DNA of 64,000 nt from Marinomonas algicola (GCF_014805825.1 NZ_CP061941.1:3038001-3102000), one strand, 5' to 3'; counted from the first letter of the stretch, positions 42,886 to 51,911 are shown. Notes: a model not told the origin generated them from the sequence alone. A program made the numbers and translations.

Positions 42886-44825
42886 ATTGCCGCCCCTGAT
42901 ACTTTTCTATAGCGTTTATCCATTGCAGAAAGCAATCCACCAAACATCATTAAAATACCGCCGAGCCAAATCCAACGAACAAAAGGCTTTACATGAATTC
43001 TAACCCCCCAAGCCCCTTCACCCAGGTCCTCACCTAGAGAAATATAGAGATCTCTAAACAAACCATTATCAATAGAGGCCTCAGTCATAACCTGACCACG
43101 AGCGTCATAAAAACGCTTTTCAGGCTTTAAATGCGCAACAAACTCACCGTCTTTCGAAATAATGATTTGTCCTTGGTCAGCAATAAAATTGGGGCCTTCA
43201 AAATGTTTAACACCATCGAACTTAAACTCATAGCCAGAAAGAACACTGACATCCCCTTTGCTCATTCGAACCATTTGTTCATCACTGCTTACACTGACAA
43301 ACAAGACACCAACCAAAGAGACAGCCATACCTAAATGGGCAAGTACCATTCCGTAATAGTTTCTTGGCAACATTCTCGCTCTTGGTATAATCCCCTTAGA
43401 ACCCGCGCTCACTTTTACGAACCAATCATAAAAAGTCAGTATAAACACCCAAAAAGCCACACTTAAACTGATCCAAGACATTAGTCCAAGGTCATAACTG
43501 TAAGTTAGAACAGCGCCACTAACGAGCGAACAGCCTGCCGGTATCATTAGCTTTTTTGCTAAGACATTAACAGAGGTGTTATGCCACTTTGACAAAGGTC
43601 CTATTGACATAAAGACCATAAGCAATAGTGCCATAGGAGAAAAAACACTATTAAAATAAGGGGCTCCTACTGAAATTTTCCCGAAACCCAAAGCATCGAA
43701 GATTAGCGGATACAGTGTTCCAATCAAGACGGTCAATGTCATGGTGGTTAACAAAATATTATTTAATAACAGCCATGCTTCCCGACCTGTCGCACCAAAT
43801 GTGACTCTAGATTTCACTTCTGATGCCTTCAGTGCATATAGCAATAAACTACCACCCACCATTAAAAATAGCAGCACTAAAATATAGACACCTCGGGTAG
43901 GGTCAGCAGCAAACGCATGTACAGAGGTGAGAACACCTGAACGGACTAGGAAAGTACCCAATAAGCTTAAACAAAATGTAAAAATGGCGAGAAGTACCGT
44001 CCAGCTTTTAAATACACCGCGCTTTTCAGTCACGGCCAATGAATGGATCAATGCCGTACCGGCTAACCAAGGCATAAAGGAAGCATTTTCCACGGGATCC
44101 CAAAACCACCAGCCACCCCAGCCAAGTTCGTAATACGCCCACCAACTTCCTAATGTGATACCAATAGTTAGAAAAGCCCAAGAAACAGAGGTCCAGGGTC
44201 TTGCCCAGCGAGCCCATGACGCATTCAAATTACCCGTAATGAGAGCGGTAATAGCAAACGCAAATGCGACTGAAAATCCAACGTACCCCATATAAAGCAT
44301 AGGGGGATGAATAATTAAACCTACGTCTTGTAATAGAGGATTAAGATCCGCCCCCTCTAGAGGTGCTTCAGGTAATAAACGAATAAAAGGGGAAGAGGTA
44401 AATAATAGAAAGGACGCAAACCCTGTGGTAACAATACCTAATACAGATAAAACGAGAGAGCGCACTTCTGTTGGAAGATTGTCGCCTTTGATAGCGACAG
44501 CACAAGCCCAACCGCATAAGATCAGCACCCACAACAATAAAGAGCCCTCATGTCCGCCCCAAACAGCACTAATTTTGAACCATACAGGTAATTGACTGTT
44601 AGAATTCTGACTAACATACAACACAGAAAAATCATCTATGGCAAAAGAATAGGCTAGAGCCAAAAAGCTAATAAAAACCAGCGCTGTCATTACATAGGTT
44701 AAAGGCCGAGCAAGTTCTAATAAAATGAGATTGCGCCTCCAATAACCATAAATAGGGAGAATGGATAAAGAAACAGCAAAAAACAAAGATAAAATTAGTG
44801 TGAAATGACCAATTTCTGGAAACAT
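42882..44825 (-). CDS. ccmF: Haem lyase subunit CcmF
   Basis: CcmF is the large membrane subunit of holocytochrome c synthase. It is a 647-residue protein from the ATG at 44825 (MFPEIGHFTLILSLF) with about 15 helices. The WWD domain reads GGWWFWDPVENASFMPWLAGTA, and conserved histidines are present in VWGGHEGSLLLW and GLIIHPPMLYMGYVG. A TTG 12 bases earlier (44837) is also in frame, but the ATG fits the family. The start lies 12 bp after the ccmE stop. Confidence 0.96.
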   Translation of the reverse strand: MFPEIGHFTLILSLFFAVSLSILPIYGYWRRNLILLELARPLTYVMTALVFISFLALAYSFAIDDFSVLYVSQNSNSQLPVWFKISAVWGGHEGSLLLWVLILCGWACAVAIKGDNLPTEVRSLVLSVLGIVTTGFASFLLFTSSPFIRLLPEAPLEGADLNPLLQDVGLIIHPPMLYMGYVGFSVAFAFAITALITGNLNASWARWARPWTSVSWAFLTIGITLGSWWAYYELGWGGWWFWDPVENASFMPWLAGTALIHSLAVTEKRGVFKSWTVLLAIFTFCLSLLGTFLVRSGVLTSVHAFAADPTRGVYILVLLFLMVGGSLLLYALKASEVKSRVTFGATGREAWLLLNNILLTTMTLTVLIGTLYPLIFDALGFGKISVGAPYFNSVFSPMALLLMVFMSIGPLSKWHNTSVNVLAKKLMIPAGCSLVSGAVLTYSYDLGLMSWISLSVAFWVFILTFYDWFVKVSAGSKGIIPRARMLPRNYYGMVLAHLGMAVSLVGVLFVSVSSDEQMVRMSKGDVSVLSGYEFKFDGVKHFEGPNFIADQGQIIISKDGEFVAHLKPEKRFYDARGQVMTEASIDNGLFRDLYISLGEDLGEGAWGVRIHVKPFVRWIWLGGILMMFGGLLSAMDKRYRKVSGAAI

Positions 44826-44837
44826 GAAAAATACCAA

Positions 44838-45293
44838 TCAATAAGAGGTGTTAGATGAGTCTGAATTAAGCTCGGCTTGTTTTAGGGCTTCTGCAATTTC
44901 TGGAGGCATATATTCTTCATCATGCTTAGCCAATACTTCGGAAGCGATAAATACACCGTCAGCATTTAGCTTACCCTGAGCCACAATCCCCTGCCCTTCT
45001 CTAAACAAATCAGGCAATATCCCTTTATATTCAATCCTGACTTTCTCGGTAAAGTCTGTCACTTCAAAAGAAACATATAAGGTTTTATTGTCTCTTTTAA
45101 CACTGCCATCTACCACCATGCCTCCAGCCCTTAACATAACGTCTTTTGGCGCTTCACCGGCCGCAATTTGAGAAGGAGAATAAAATAAATTGATGTTTTG
45201 TTGTAATGCATACATAACCAGAGCAAGTGCCACCCCAAGTACAACAACAATGCTACTGATAGCAATAATTCGTTTTTTTCTAATTGGATGCAT
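44838..45293 (-). CDS. ccmE: Haem chaperone CcmE
   Basis: CcmE binds haem covalently in the periplasm and passes it to CcmF. From the ATG at 45293 it has 151 residues: MHPIRKKRIIAISSIVVVLG with a single N-terminal helix, then the OB fold (FYSPSQIAAGEAPKDVMLRAGGMV) and the haem-binding histidine H124 in AKHDEEYMPPE. A longer frame to 45368 overlaps ccmD and is not used. The start codon overlaps the ccmD stop as TGATG, indicating coupled translation. Confidence 0.96.
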   Translation of the reverse strand: MHPIRKKRIIAISSIVVVLGVALALVMYALQQNINLFYSPSQIAAGEAPKDVMLRAGGMVVDGSVKRDNKTLYVSFEVTDFTEKVRIEYKGILPDLFREGQGIVAQGKLNADGVFIASEVLAKHDEEYMPPEIAEALKQAELNSDSSNTSY

Positions 45294-45469
45294 CACTTTT
45301 CCTGCTCTCTGGTAAAACGTTTGACTAATTGATTGGTAACTTGTCTCTTTTGTTGCCAGGTTTGCCAAGCAATAGCCAATAAACTTACAGCGCTTATCCC
45401 ATAAGCTGTCCAGACATAAAAGCCATGTCTTCCCATTTGAAGAAAATCTGAAAAAGAATCAAATGCCAC
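45293..45469 (-). CDS. ccmD: Haem exporter accessory protein CcmD
   Basis: CcmD releases holo-CcmE from the CcmABCD complex. It is a 58-codon gene starting at GTG 45469, inside the last 11 bases of ccmC, and ending TGA at 45293, overlapping the ccmE ATG. The protein reads (M)AFDSFSDFLQMGRHGFYVW, followed by a membrane helix (AYGISAVSLLAIAW) and a basic C-terminus (QKRQVTNQLVKRF). The FLQMGxHGFYVWxAYG stretch is the CcmD signature, and its place between ccmC and ccmE is the canonical one. An internal ATG at Met-12 would delete the conserved beginning. Confidence 0.92.
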   Translation of the reverse strand: MAFDSFSDFLQMGRHGFYVWTAYGISAVSLLAIAWQTWQQKRQVTNQLVKRFTREQEK

Positions 45470-46205
45470 GGTTCAATACCTCATTCTTTACCCAATTAGA
45501 CCGGCGCTCTCTATTTAATATTTCTGTTTGCATACGAATCATCGCAAGACCCGCTATAAACAAATACAAACCGATACTGCTGACAAGCAGTGGCAACCAC
45601 ATTTCCATTGGCATAGCGGGTTTCTCAGTCAATTTGAAGGTGGCAGGTTGATGCAGAGTATTCCACCATTCAACGGAATATTTAATAATAGGCAAATTAA
45701 TCAACCCAACGACACAGATCACTGAAACCGCTTTATCTGCTAAGACTTTATCATCTAAGCTATTTTGGATAGCCATCACACCCATATACAATAAAAATAG
45801 TACTAGCACTGAAGTTAGGCGAGCATCCCAAACCCACCAAGTACCCCAAGTCGGTTTGCCCCATATTGCACCTGAGAGTAACGCAATTAAGGCCGCTAAC
45901 GCACCTAAAGGCGCAACCGATTTAATGAATATTGGCGCCATTTTCATTTGCCAGACTAGAAACACGAAGCCAGCAATACCAAGCCCCAAATAGCATGACT
46001 GAGCCAAAATAGCGGCAGGCACATGAATATAAATAATTCTAAAGCTGTTTCCTTGTTGGTAGTCTTCGGGAGCAAAGCCCAACCCCCAAATTATACCGAC
46101 TACCAATAAAGTCACGCCGCCCAAGAAAACACATAAAGACCAACGTGATGCAAACTGAAAAAACCACTTTGGTGACCCCAGTTTATGAAACCAAGTCCAA
46201 CTCAT
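45459..46205 (-). CDS. ccmC: Haem exporter protein CcmC
   Basis: CcmC loads haem onto CcmE. It is a 248-residue protein with six membrane helices. The WWD motif is WGTWWVWDARLTSVL, and conserved haem-ligand histidines lie in IYIHVPAA and NTLHQPATF. Its 3' end contains the GTG of ccmD, and its start overlaps the ccmB stop by one base. Confidence 0.97.
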   Translation of the reverse strand: MSWTWFHKLGSPKWFFQFASRWSLCVFLGGVTLLVVGIIWGLGFAPEDYQQGNSFRIIYIHVPAAILAQSCYLGLGIAGFVFLVWQMKMAPIFIKSVAPLGALAALIALLSGAIWGKPTWGTWWVWDARLTSVLVLFLLYMGVMAIQNSLDDKVLADKAVSVICVVGLINLPIIKYSVEWWNTLHQPATFKLTEKPAMPMEMWLPLLVSSIGLYLFIAGLAMIRMQTEILNRERRSNWVKNEVLNRGI

Positions 46206-46867
46206 TAATTTACACTCGCTTTAATTGAAATTGCAGACATGATTGGAGAAACAACTAAGGAAACCAAGGAAATTGCTCCCAATATCGCTATTTGTCCGTC
46301 ATACAGCATGCCATTCTGGGCGGCACGAATCGCCCCTGTAGAGAAAATAATAACCGGTAAGTAGAATGGTATAATAATTAACAACATAAGTACGGCACCA
46401 TGACGTAAAGAAACCGTCAAGGCAGAGCCAATTGTACCAATAAGAAAGAGGGCAGGAGTGCCTAAGATCAAGGTTTTTAGCAATACATAAAAAATATCAG
46501 TAGATAGAAATAGCATTTGAGAAAGTAGAGGCGCCATGGCCAATAAAGGAACAATAACGATAAGCCAATGAATAAAAGTTTTTAACAAAATCAAAAGTGG
46601 CAGCGACAGCCCACTGACTAACCACTGCTCTAAACAACCATCATTGAAGTCTTCTTTAAACATACTTTCAACAGACATCAAAATGGCCAAAGAGGCGGCA
46701 CACCAAATAATACCGCCAGCCGCAACGCTTAAAAATTCGGGAGAAGGGCTGACACCTAATGGGAACAACGTTATCACCATTATGAAAAACACAAGCGCAT
46801 TAATGGTATCTTGCTTTCTTCGGAGCAAAGTGAGCAATTCACCTTTCGCAAAAGAAGTATAGTTCAT
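46205..46867 (-). CDS. ccmB: Haem exporter protein CcmB
   Basis: CcmB is the membrane subunit of the CcmAB ABC transporter, which uses ATP to release haem-loaded CcmE. The 220-residue protein has about six helices; FKEDFNDGCLEQWLVSGLSLPLLILLKTFIHW and LSLRHGA-like (LTVSLRHGAVLMLLIIIPFYLPVIIF) are the family signatures. It overlaps ccmA by 4 bp. Confidence 0.96.
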   Translation of the reverse strand: MNYTSFAKGELLTLLRRKQDTINALVFFIMVITLFPLGVSPSPEFLSVAAGGIIWCAASLAILMSVESMFKEDFNDGCLEQWLVSGLSLPLLILLKTFIHWLIVIVPLLAMAPLLSQMLFLSTDIFYVLLKTLILGTPALFLIGTIGSALTVSLRHGAVLMLLIIIPFYLPVIIFSTGAIRAAQNGMLYDGQIAILGAISLVSLVVSPIMSAISIKASVN

Positions 46868-47481
46868 AACGTTAAATCAATCTCTTTGATATGAAGAGAT
46901 GCGTCTATATTTTGATGTGTCGTTAGGATAATAACACCTCCAGCGCTAATATGACTCTTCATGCGTTTTTCCAATGAATCAACCCCCTTCACATCTAAAG
47001 CAGTGAAAGGCTCATCCAATAACCACAAAGGTTTATCCGTTAACCATAGCCTAGCTAACGTAATACGACGTTTTTGCCCCGCAGAAAGTTGATTAGATGG
47101 CGTATCTTCATAACCGGATAACGAAACGGCATGCAGTGCGAACGAAATATCTTCATCACTCGCCTTCGGAAAATACCAACGGAGGTTTTCCGATACAGAA
47201 AAAACCGATTTGATTGCAGAGTGATGCCCTAGATACAGCACATCATTATGCAACAAGTCCCGATAACGACTTACGTCTTCATTGTTATAAACAATATGCC
47301 CTTCTAACGCCGGTAAGATACCAACTAGAACTTTTAACAAGGTACTTTTGCCGGCGCCATTTTCCCCATTGATTTTTGCTATATCTCCACTAACAAGAGA
47401 AAAAGACATCTCTTTACAAAGATACCTTTCTCCACGCTCAATCCAAAGGTTAGACACGCTTAAACTAATAGAAGAATACAA
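46864..47481 (-). CDS. ccmA: Haem exporter ATP-binding protein CcmA
   Basis: CcmA is the ATPase of the CcmAB complex. Walker A is GENGAGKST (about 39-47), the signature is QLSAGQKRRITLARLWL and Walker B is PLWLLDEPFTALD. The H-loop is TTHQ. The start taken is TTG at 47481 with AAAGG about 9 bases upstream; the GTG at 47457 would give MSNLWIERGERYL and also fits the family. It is the first gene of the ccm operon and diverges from the FliK-like gene. Confidence 0.95.
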   Translation of the reverse strand: MYSSISLSVSNLWIERGERYLCKEMSFSLVSGDIAKINGENGAGKSTLLKVLVGILPALEGHIVYNNEDVSRYRDLLHNDVLYLGHHSAIKSVFSVSENLRWYFPKASDEDISFALHAVSLSGYEDTPSNQLSAGQKRRITLARLWLTDKPLWLLDEPFTALDVKGVDSLEKRMKSHISAGGVIILTTHQNIDASLHIKEIDLTL

Positions 47482-47506
47482 AAGATTTGCCTTTTCTTGC
47501 CGACAA
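47480..47506 (+). promoter_or_regulatory. Possible sigma-28 (FliA) promoter for the FliK-like gene
   Basis: AAAA (47480-47483), 15 bases, then GCCGACAA (47499-47506) resembles TAAA-N15-GCCGATAA: three of four and seven of eight positions match. It ends about 100 bp before the ATG at 47605. It overlaps the start of ccmA. Confidence 0.4.
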
Positions 47507-47604
47507 CAAGGTAGTAACGTATTTTCGTTTAAATGAAACTGCCGCTATTATAAAAGAAAGATGAAAAAATAACGACAAACGAGTGCCTTAACTAGGTCAA
47601 TTTA

Positions 47605-49464
47605 ATGATGTTTGATATTAGTAAACTGAATTCATCGTCTTCTCAGGCAATCAATAGCCTCAAGGGACAACCAACAAAAGAACTTACTGGCACCCTTGCT
47701 AAGCTTTCAAGTGAGCTTAAATTAATAGAAAGCTTGGAACTTATTAAAGTAAACAGTGCAAAAGATGTCACCTTCCAACAAAAGCCAGCGCAAATTATTG
47801 AGGTTAGTACAAAAGCACATCAAAACTTTAATCTAATCAACACCCAAAATAAGTTAGATCTGCAAAATGGAGACACGCTTCAACTACACGTTCAGAAAAA
47901 TGGTGATCGAGCTATCATCTCTCTGATAAATCAAAATAACCGTACACCAGTACCCACATCACCAAACAAGCATACACATTCATCTGAGCAGACAGTTCAG
48001 AAAATGTTAACAACAGAAGCCAGCAAGAACCTAATTCAAAACAATCATCAGAATCAAAGTGCAACGACTCAAAATAGCTCAATTCAAAAGCACGGTTTAG
48101 TCAACACAACATCCAACATAACAAAGGATGCAACACCTACGATTCTCACCTCATCGACTGTGGACTTAACTCAATCAAAACCCAACAAGGTTAACACTCT
48201 CTCAGTGAGTTCACTCAATAATACAGCGAATGCTCAATTAACGATTTCAGACATTAAGCTACCTGTTAACATCCTATCAAAGACAATCCCTTTAACCGTT
48301 TTATCCATTTCTCAAACTACTACAAGCTCTGTTCATAATACTTCTATGCCCCTTGCGGAGGTAAAGACAAGACCAAATACAACGACAACACAGTCGCCCA
48401 ATACAACCCCCCCTAATCCATCAGTACAAAGTAGCCAATATACTCAAGATCAAACAAAAATGATTCAGAGCCAGCAAACAGCCAATCACTCTGTAAAAAC
48501 ACCCACCCAGATACCCAGCTTTTTAGTAGAAGTGAGTGACGGTGAAGAAACTTTTACCATCAAAACATTGCATAGACCAGAAATCGGATCAAAAATGGCG
48601 GTAATGGTTGATACAAAAGGACAGGTTCAACTCCTTCCAAAAGAAACTCTACCGTCTATTAATACACCAGTGGAGGACGGCTTAAAGGTAAGCTTACCAA
48701 AACAGCTTAACCTACAAGAAATCAATCAACTGATAAAACAGTTGGATACCCTCTCACAATCAAGTCAGCTTGGCAGCGAAAAGCTTCAACAAACCTTAAC
48801 AAAATTAATTTCAAGCATCCCAAATTTGACGACGTTAGTTACTCATCCTGAGTCTTTAAAACAAACTTTCCAGCAAAGTGGTTTATTTTTAGAAAGTAAT
48901 TTAGCGAAAGAAACCCCTTCAATTGAAAAAGACATAAAACTAAATTTTTTAAAGCTCCAAGCCGCCATATCTGAAATGAGTAGCACTAAACTTCCCTCTC
49001 AATTTGACCTAGTAGAAAATGCCATTGAAAGAATCACCACAAATCAATTAAAGCATTTAGTTGAAACAGTGCGAACTGAAAGCCAACTCTTTCCATTACA
49101 CATGGAACTACCGATCAAACATGGAAACAGCAGCTCTTATGTTCAATTTGAAATCGATAAGGATGCAAGCGAAATTGAAAATCATGACCAGGAGAAAAGA
49201 CGTTGGCTTGTAAAGTTAAAGTTTGATTTTCCTGAGACAGGTAAAATTGAAGCGCGTTTAAGCATTAAGGATAATAAAGCCGATCTCATTTTTGTAGCCG
49301 AAAACAAACACACCGAACTCAAAATTCGCTCTCAATTAAGTCAAGTAAAAGCAAATTTAAAAACTAAAGACATCGAGGTTGAGAGGATCGATTGCTTTTG
49401 TGCTCCATTAGACAGTGAGCCAAAGCAAATCATAACAAAAAGATTAATTGATGTGAGAACATGA
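47605..49464 (+). CDS. FliK-like flagellar hook-length control protein
   Basis: A 619-residue protein with the hook-length control C-terminal domain (Flg_hook, about 505-610): LPLHMELPIKHGN-like segment FPLHMELPIKHGNSSSYVQFEI, then KLKFDFPETGKIEARLSI and LIFVAENKHTELKIRSQLSQV. The middle (about 110-310) is a low-complexity Gln/Asn/Thr/Ser region, typical of secreted ruler-like proteins. A Pseudomonas-type fliK operon would lie elsewhere, so this is a FliK paralogue or the main FliK; the sequence cannot decide. It overlaps the FlhB-like gene by 4 bp. Confidence 0.82.
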   Translation: MMFDISKLNSSSSQAINSLKGQPTKELTGTLAKLSSELKLIESLELIKVNSAKDVTFQQKPAQIIEVSTKAHQNFNLINTQNKLDLQNGDTLQLHVQKNGDRAIISLINQNNRTPVPTSPNKHTHSSEQTVQKMLTTEASKNLIQNNHQNQSATTQNSSIQKHGLVNTTSNITKDATPTILTSSTVDLTQSKPNKVNTLSVSSLNNTANAQLTISDIKLPVNILSKTIPLTVLSISQTTTSSVHNTSMPLAEVKTRPNTTTTQSPNTTPPNPSVQSSQYTQDQTKMIQSQQTANHSVKTPTQIPSFLVEVSDGEETFTIKTLHRPEIGSKMAVMVDTKGQVQLLPKETLPSINTPVEDGLKVSLPKQLNLQEINQLIKQLDTLSQSSQLGSEKLQQTLTKLISSIPNLTTLVTHPESLKQTFQQSGLFLESNLAKETPSIEKDIKLNFLKLQAAISEMSSTKLPSQFDLVENAIERITTNQLKHLVETVRTESQLFPLHMELPIKHGNSSSYVQFEIDKDASEIENHDQEKRRWLVKLKFDFPETGKIEARLSIKDNKADLIFVAENKHTELKIRSQLSQVKANLKTKDIEVERIDCFCAPLDSEPKQIITKRLIDVRT

Positions 49465-49703
49465 TGAAAAAAGCGGTTGCTCTACAATACGACTTCCAAA
49501 ATGCGCCGAAACTTACTGCCAAAGGCACTGGATTTATGGCGCAGCGGATTATGGAAGTAGCGAAAGAAAATGGTGTACTGTTACACAAAAGTCCAGAACT
49601 GGTTGAAATGCTCAGTACACTAGAACTCGGAGATGAAATACCTGAGACTCTCTACCTTGCTGTAGCGGAAATTATCGCGTTCGCCCATCAACTTAAAAGT
49701 TAA
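49461..49703 (+). CDS. FlhB C-terminal-domain homologue (FlhX/FhlB-like)
   Basis: An 80-residue protein matching only the cytoplasmic C-terminal domain of FlhB: AVALQYDFQNAPKLTAKGTGFMAQRIMEVAKENGVLLHKSPELVEML, then LELGDEIPETLYLAVAEIIAFAHQLK. The NPTH autocleavage motif is missing, as the protein begins right after it. In other bacteria such proteins can replace the cleaved FlhB C-terminal fragment in export switching. It is coupled to the FliK-like gene (4-bp overlap), which makes sense since FliK acts on FlhB-C. Its stop region overlaps the convergent DUF2802 gene by 4 bp. Confidence 0.85.
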   Translation: MMKKAVALQYDFQNAPKLTAKGTGFMAQRIMEVAKENGVLLHKSPELVEMLSTLELGDEIPETLYLAVAEIIAFAHQLKS

Positions 49704-50110
49704 GTAAACCTTTGATCTGATGGCCGACGAGACTCTTTATGCAACAGACTAATCAGCTCCGCTTCAGCTCGAATCAAACCACATTTTGATACTAAATCAT
49801 CTACTGTTGCACCTAATGCTAGCAGTTCCATTGCTCTATTGTAGGAAACATTACCTTCTTTTGATAAAATTTCTGACTGCCTTTCTACGGCAATATTTAA
49901 TTTTTTCTCAATAGCGACTAATCGTCTACCCATACCGATTGAGCCAGAAGCTAACACTTGAATTTGTTTTTTTTGATTTTGATCCGCATCAAGTTGCGTA
50001 TTCGTTAGACGTTTCAACCTCTTTGATAAGGAATAAACCCAAAAACTCACTCCTATCAGAATAAGAAACTGCACAACCAAAATAAGGTTAAATAACCATT
50101 GAGATTCCAT
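49700..50110 (-). CDS. DUF2802 family protein
   Basis: A 136-residue protein with one N-terminal membrane helix (FNLILVVQFLILIGVSFWVYSL), then a coiled-coil-like stretch (LDADQNQKKQIQVLASGSIGMGRRLVAIEKKLN) and a small helical end (YNRAMELLALGATVDDLVSKCGLIRAEAELI), which resembles a helix-turn-helix. The family is found at the end of polar flagellar/chemotaxis clusters in Pseudomonas and relatives; its function is unknown. It lies 20 bp after cheW. Confidence 0.82.
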   Translation of the reverse strand: MESQWLFNLILVVQFLILIGVSFWVYSLSKRLKRLTNTQLDADQNQKKQIQVLASGSIGMGRRLVAIEKKLNIAVERQSEILSKEGNVSYNRAMELLALGATVDDLVSKCGLIRAEAELISLLHKESRRPSDQRFT

Positions 50111-50130
50111 GAAGCAATTACAACCTTAAC

Positions 50131-50619
50131 CTACATTGAAGAAACTTCTTGCCACTCTTCTTCTGATAACAGTTTATCCAAATCCACCAGAATAAGAAGC
50201 GTATCGTTTTTATGACATACGCCTTGAATAAATCTTGAAGATTCGTCATTCCCTACATTAGGTGAAGGCTCAATTTCGGATTGGCGTAGGTACACAACTT
50301 CTGATACCGCATCAACTAATATTCCTATAACATGACCTTCAACTTCAAGAATCATAATACGAGTCGAGTCTGTAATTTCCCCTGTAGGCAAAGAAAAACG
50401 TTGACACGTGTCAATAACAGTGACAACACTCCCTCTAAGATTAATAATACCGAGGACGTAAGATGGGGCACCAGGTACGGGAGCAATTTCTGAATAACGT
50501 AACACCTCTTTAACCTGCATTACATTAATACCGTATATCTCATTTTCCAAACGAAAAGTCACCCATTGTAGAATCGGGTCTTCATTCGATTGAACTGCTT
50601 TACTCGTTGTTAAAGACAT
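50131..50619 (-). CDS. cheW: Chemotaxis coupling protein CheW
   Basis: CheW links receptors to CheA in the array. It is 162 residues with one CheW domain: LQWVTFRLENEIYGINVMQVKEVLRY, PGAPSYVLGIINLRGSVVTVIDTCQRF and HVIGILVDAVSEVVYL. NLRGxVVxVID is the canonical receptor/CheA contact. It is encoded 30 bp after the ParP-like gene, at the end of the chemotaxis operon. Confidence 0.96.
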   Translation of the reverse strand: MSLTTSKAVQSNEDPILQWVTFRLENEIYGINVMQVKEVLRYSEIAPVPGAPSYVLGIINLRGSVVTVIDTCQRFSLPTGEITDSTRIMILEVEGHVIGILVDAVSEVVYLRQSEIEPSPNVGNDESSRFIQGVCHKNDTLLILVDLDKLLSEEEWQEVSSM

Positions 50620-50649
50620 AACTAAACCTCCAACATCATTAAAAAGATG

Positions 50650-51909
50650 TTATTTTAAATGGGCTTTAAAACCGTTTTTTGGGTCATTTAATAGTTCAAT
50701 AAAACCTTGAATATCAAGAATAGCGCACATATGTTCAATTACCGTTCCAGCTAACCAGGGTCTTTTACTCCTGTCAGAGCGCCATTTAACGGCTGAAGGC
50801 TCTAGCGTTATCGCTTCCGCTACGACCTCACAAGCAAGACCCCAATCAGATCGATCAAGCTGTATTACAAATTTAAAGTTTTCTTTAAGATCACCTTGAT
50901 AGTGATTTGGCATTACCCATAAAGCGGTATCTACTGTTCTAATATGCTTATCGTGTACAGTTGCCACACCCAAAAACCATTTTGGTTGTCCAAAAAGTGG
51001 TGTAAGATTTGATTTGTCAGCCTTTTGAATACCTCCAAGCTCTACTAACGGAACGGCCATTTTCAAGCCACCAACTTTAAAAAGAAGGCATTCAAATCGA
51101 CTTTTAGCCCATGGCAAAGGGTCTGTTTTGGATAAGACTGGAGCCGTATCTTCAACCTGATTATCGGCATCAATAAGGTCATTCAAATCTGACTTAATTG
51201 TAGGTCTTAATCGTTTCGGTTGCACTGGAGATGGCAGAGAAACGTCTTCTATTCGTGAAGAGCCATCAAATTCGAAATCAGCGGTTTCAGCAACGGACTT
51301 TTTTTCTTCTGACTCAAGACTCAAACCGTCAGGGTGATTATCGGACTCCTTACCAGCACTTTCTAAAACAACCTCATCATAGTCAACTTTTGTGCCCTCA
51401 TCGTCCTCTTTCACGGCCTCTTCATGCACAGAAAGAGAGTCCTCAGCCTTGTCTACAACCTGATGCATACTTGCATCTTGTACAGCGGCTTCGAAATCAG
51501 CAAAGGCAGCATCTAAATTATCAAAATCGTTCTCATCCCAAGACTCTTCCTCAACAGCAGCCATCTCGCTAAAGGGCTCCGCAGAAGAAAGATCAACTTC
51601 TACTTCAGTTTCCTCAACGCCGTCTTTTTCATAATCAAGAGAGAGACGCTCATTGGAAGTAGAGAAAGCACTTTCATCCGCGCCGTCATCGACCTCTGTC
51701 GAGTCAGTCAGACTTGAAGAGGTATCTAGAGAAACACTTTCTAAAGCACTCTCTGCATTTTCCTCTTCCGTTGGGTTGGTGTCATCTTCATTAGCTAACT
51801 CATTTAAATGAGAAATTGTGGCTTCTTGAAGCAACTCATCCAAATATCTCTGAACGGCAAGCTGTGGTCCAATTAACTCATCTTCTTCTGTTGGCTTAAA
51901 TTCTTTCAT
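50650..51909 (-). CDS. parP: ParP-like CheW-domain protein (chemotaxis array localisation)
   Basis: A 419-residue protein with an acidic, disordered N-terminal two thirds (about 20-260) and a C-terminal CheW-like domain (about 280-415): FECLLFKVGGLKMAVPLVELGGI, WFLGVATVHDKHIRTVDTALWVM and WGLACEVVAEAITLEP. In Vibrio, ParP binds CheA and MCPs and, with ParC, keeps arrays at the pole. The position between parC and cheW is the same as there. The ATG at 51909 starts MKEFKPTEED; a TTG at 51915 is an alternative. Confidence 0.85.
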   Translation of the reverse strand: MKEFKPTEEDELIGPQLAVQRYLDELLQEATISHLNELANEDDTNPTEEENAESALESVSLDTSSSLTDSTEVDDGADESAFSTSNERLSLDYEKDGVEETEVEVDLSSAEPFSEMAAVEEESWDENDFDNLDAAFADFEAAVQDASMHQVVDKAEDSLSVHEEAVKEDDEGTKVDYDEVVLESAGKESDNHPDGLSLESEEKKSVAETADFEFDGSSRIEDVSLPSPVQPKRLRPTIKSDLNDLIDADNQVEDTAPVLSKTDPLPWAKSRFECLLFKVGGLKMAVPLVELGGIQKADKSNLTPLFGQPKWFLGVATVHDKHIRTVDTALWVMPNHYQGDLKENFKFVIQLDRSDWGLACEVVAEAITLEPSAVKWRSDRSKRPWLAGTVIEHMCAILDIQGFIELLNDPKNGFKAHLK

Positions 51910-51911
51910 GA

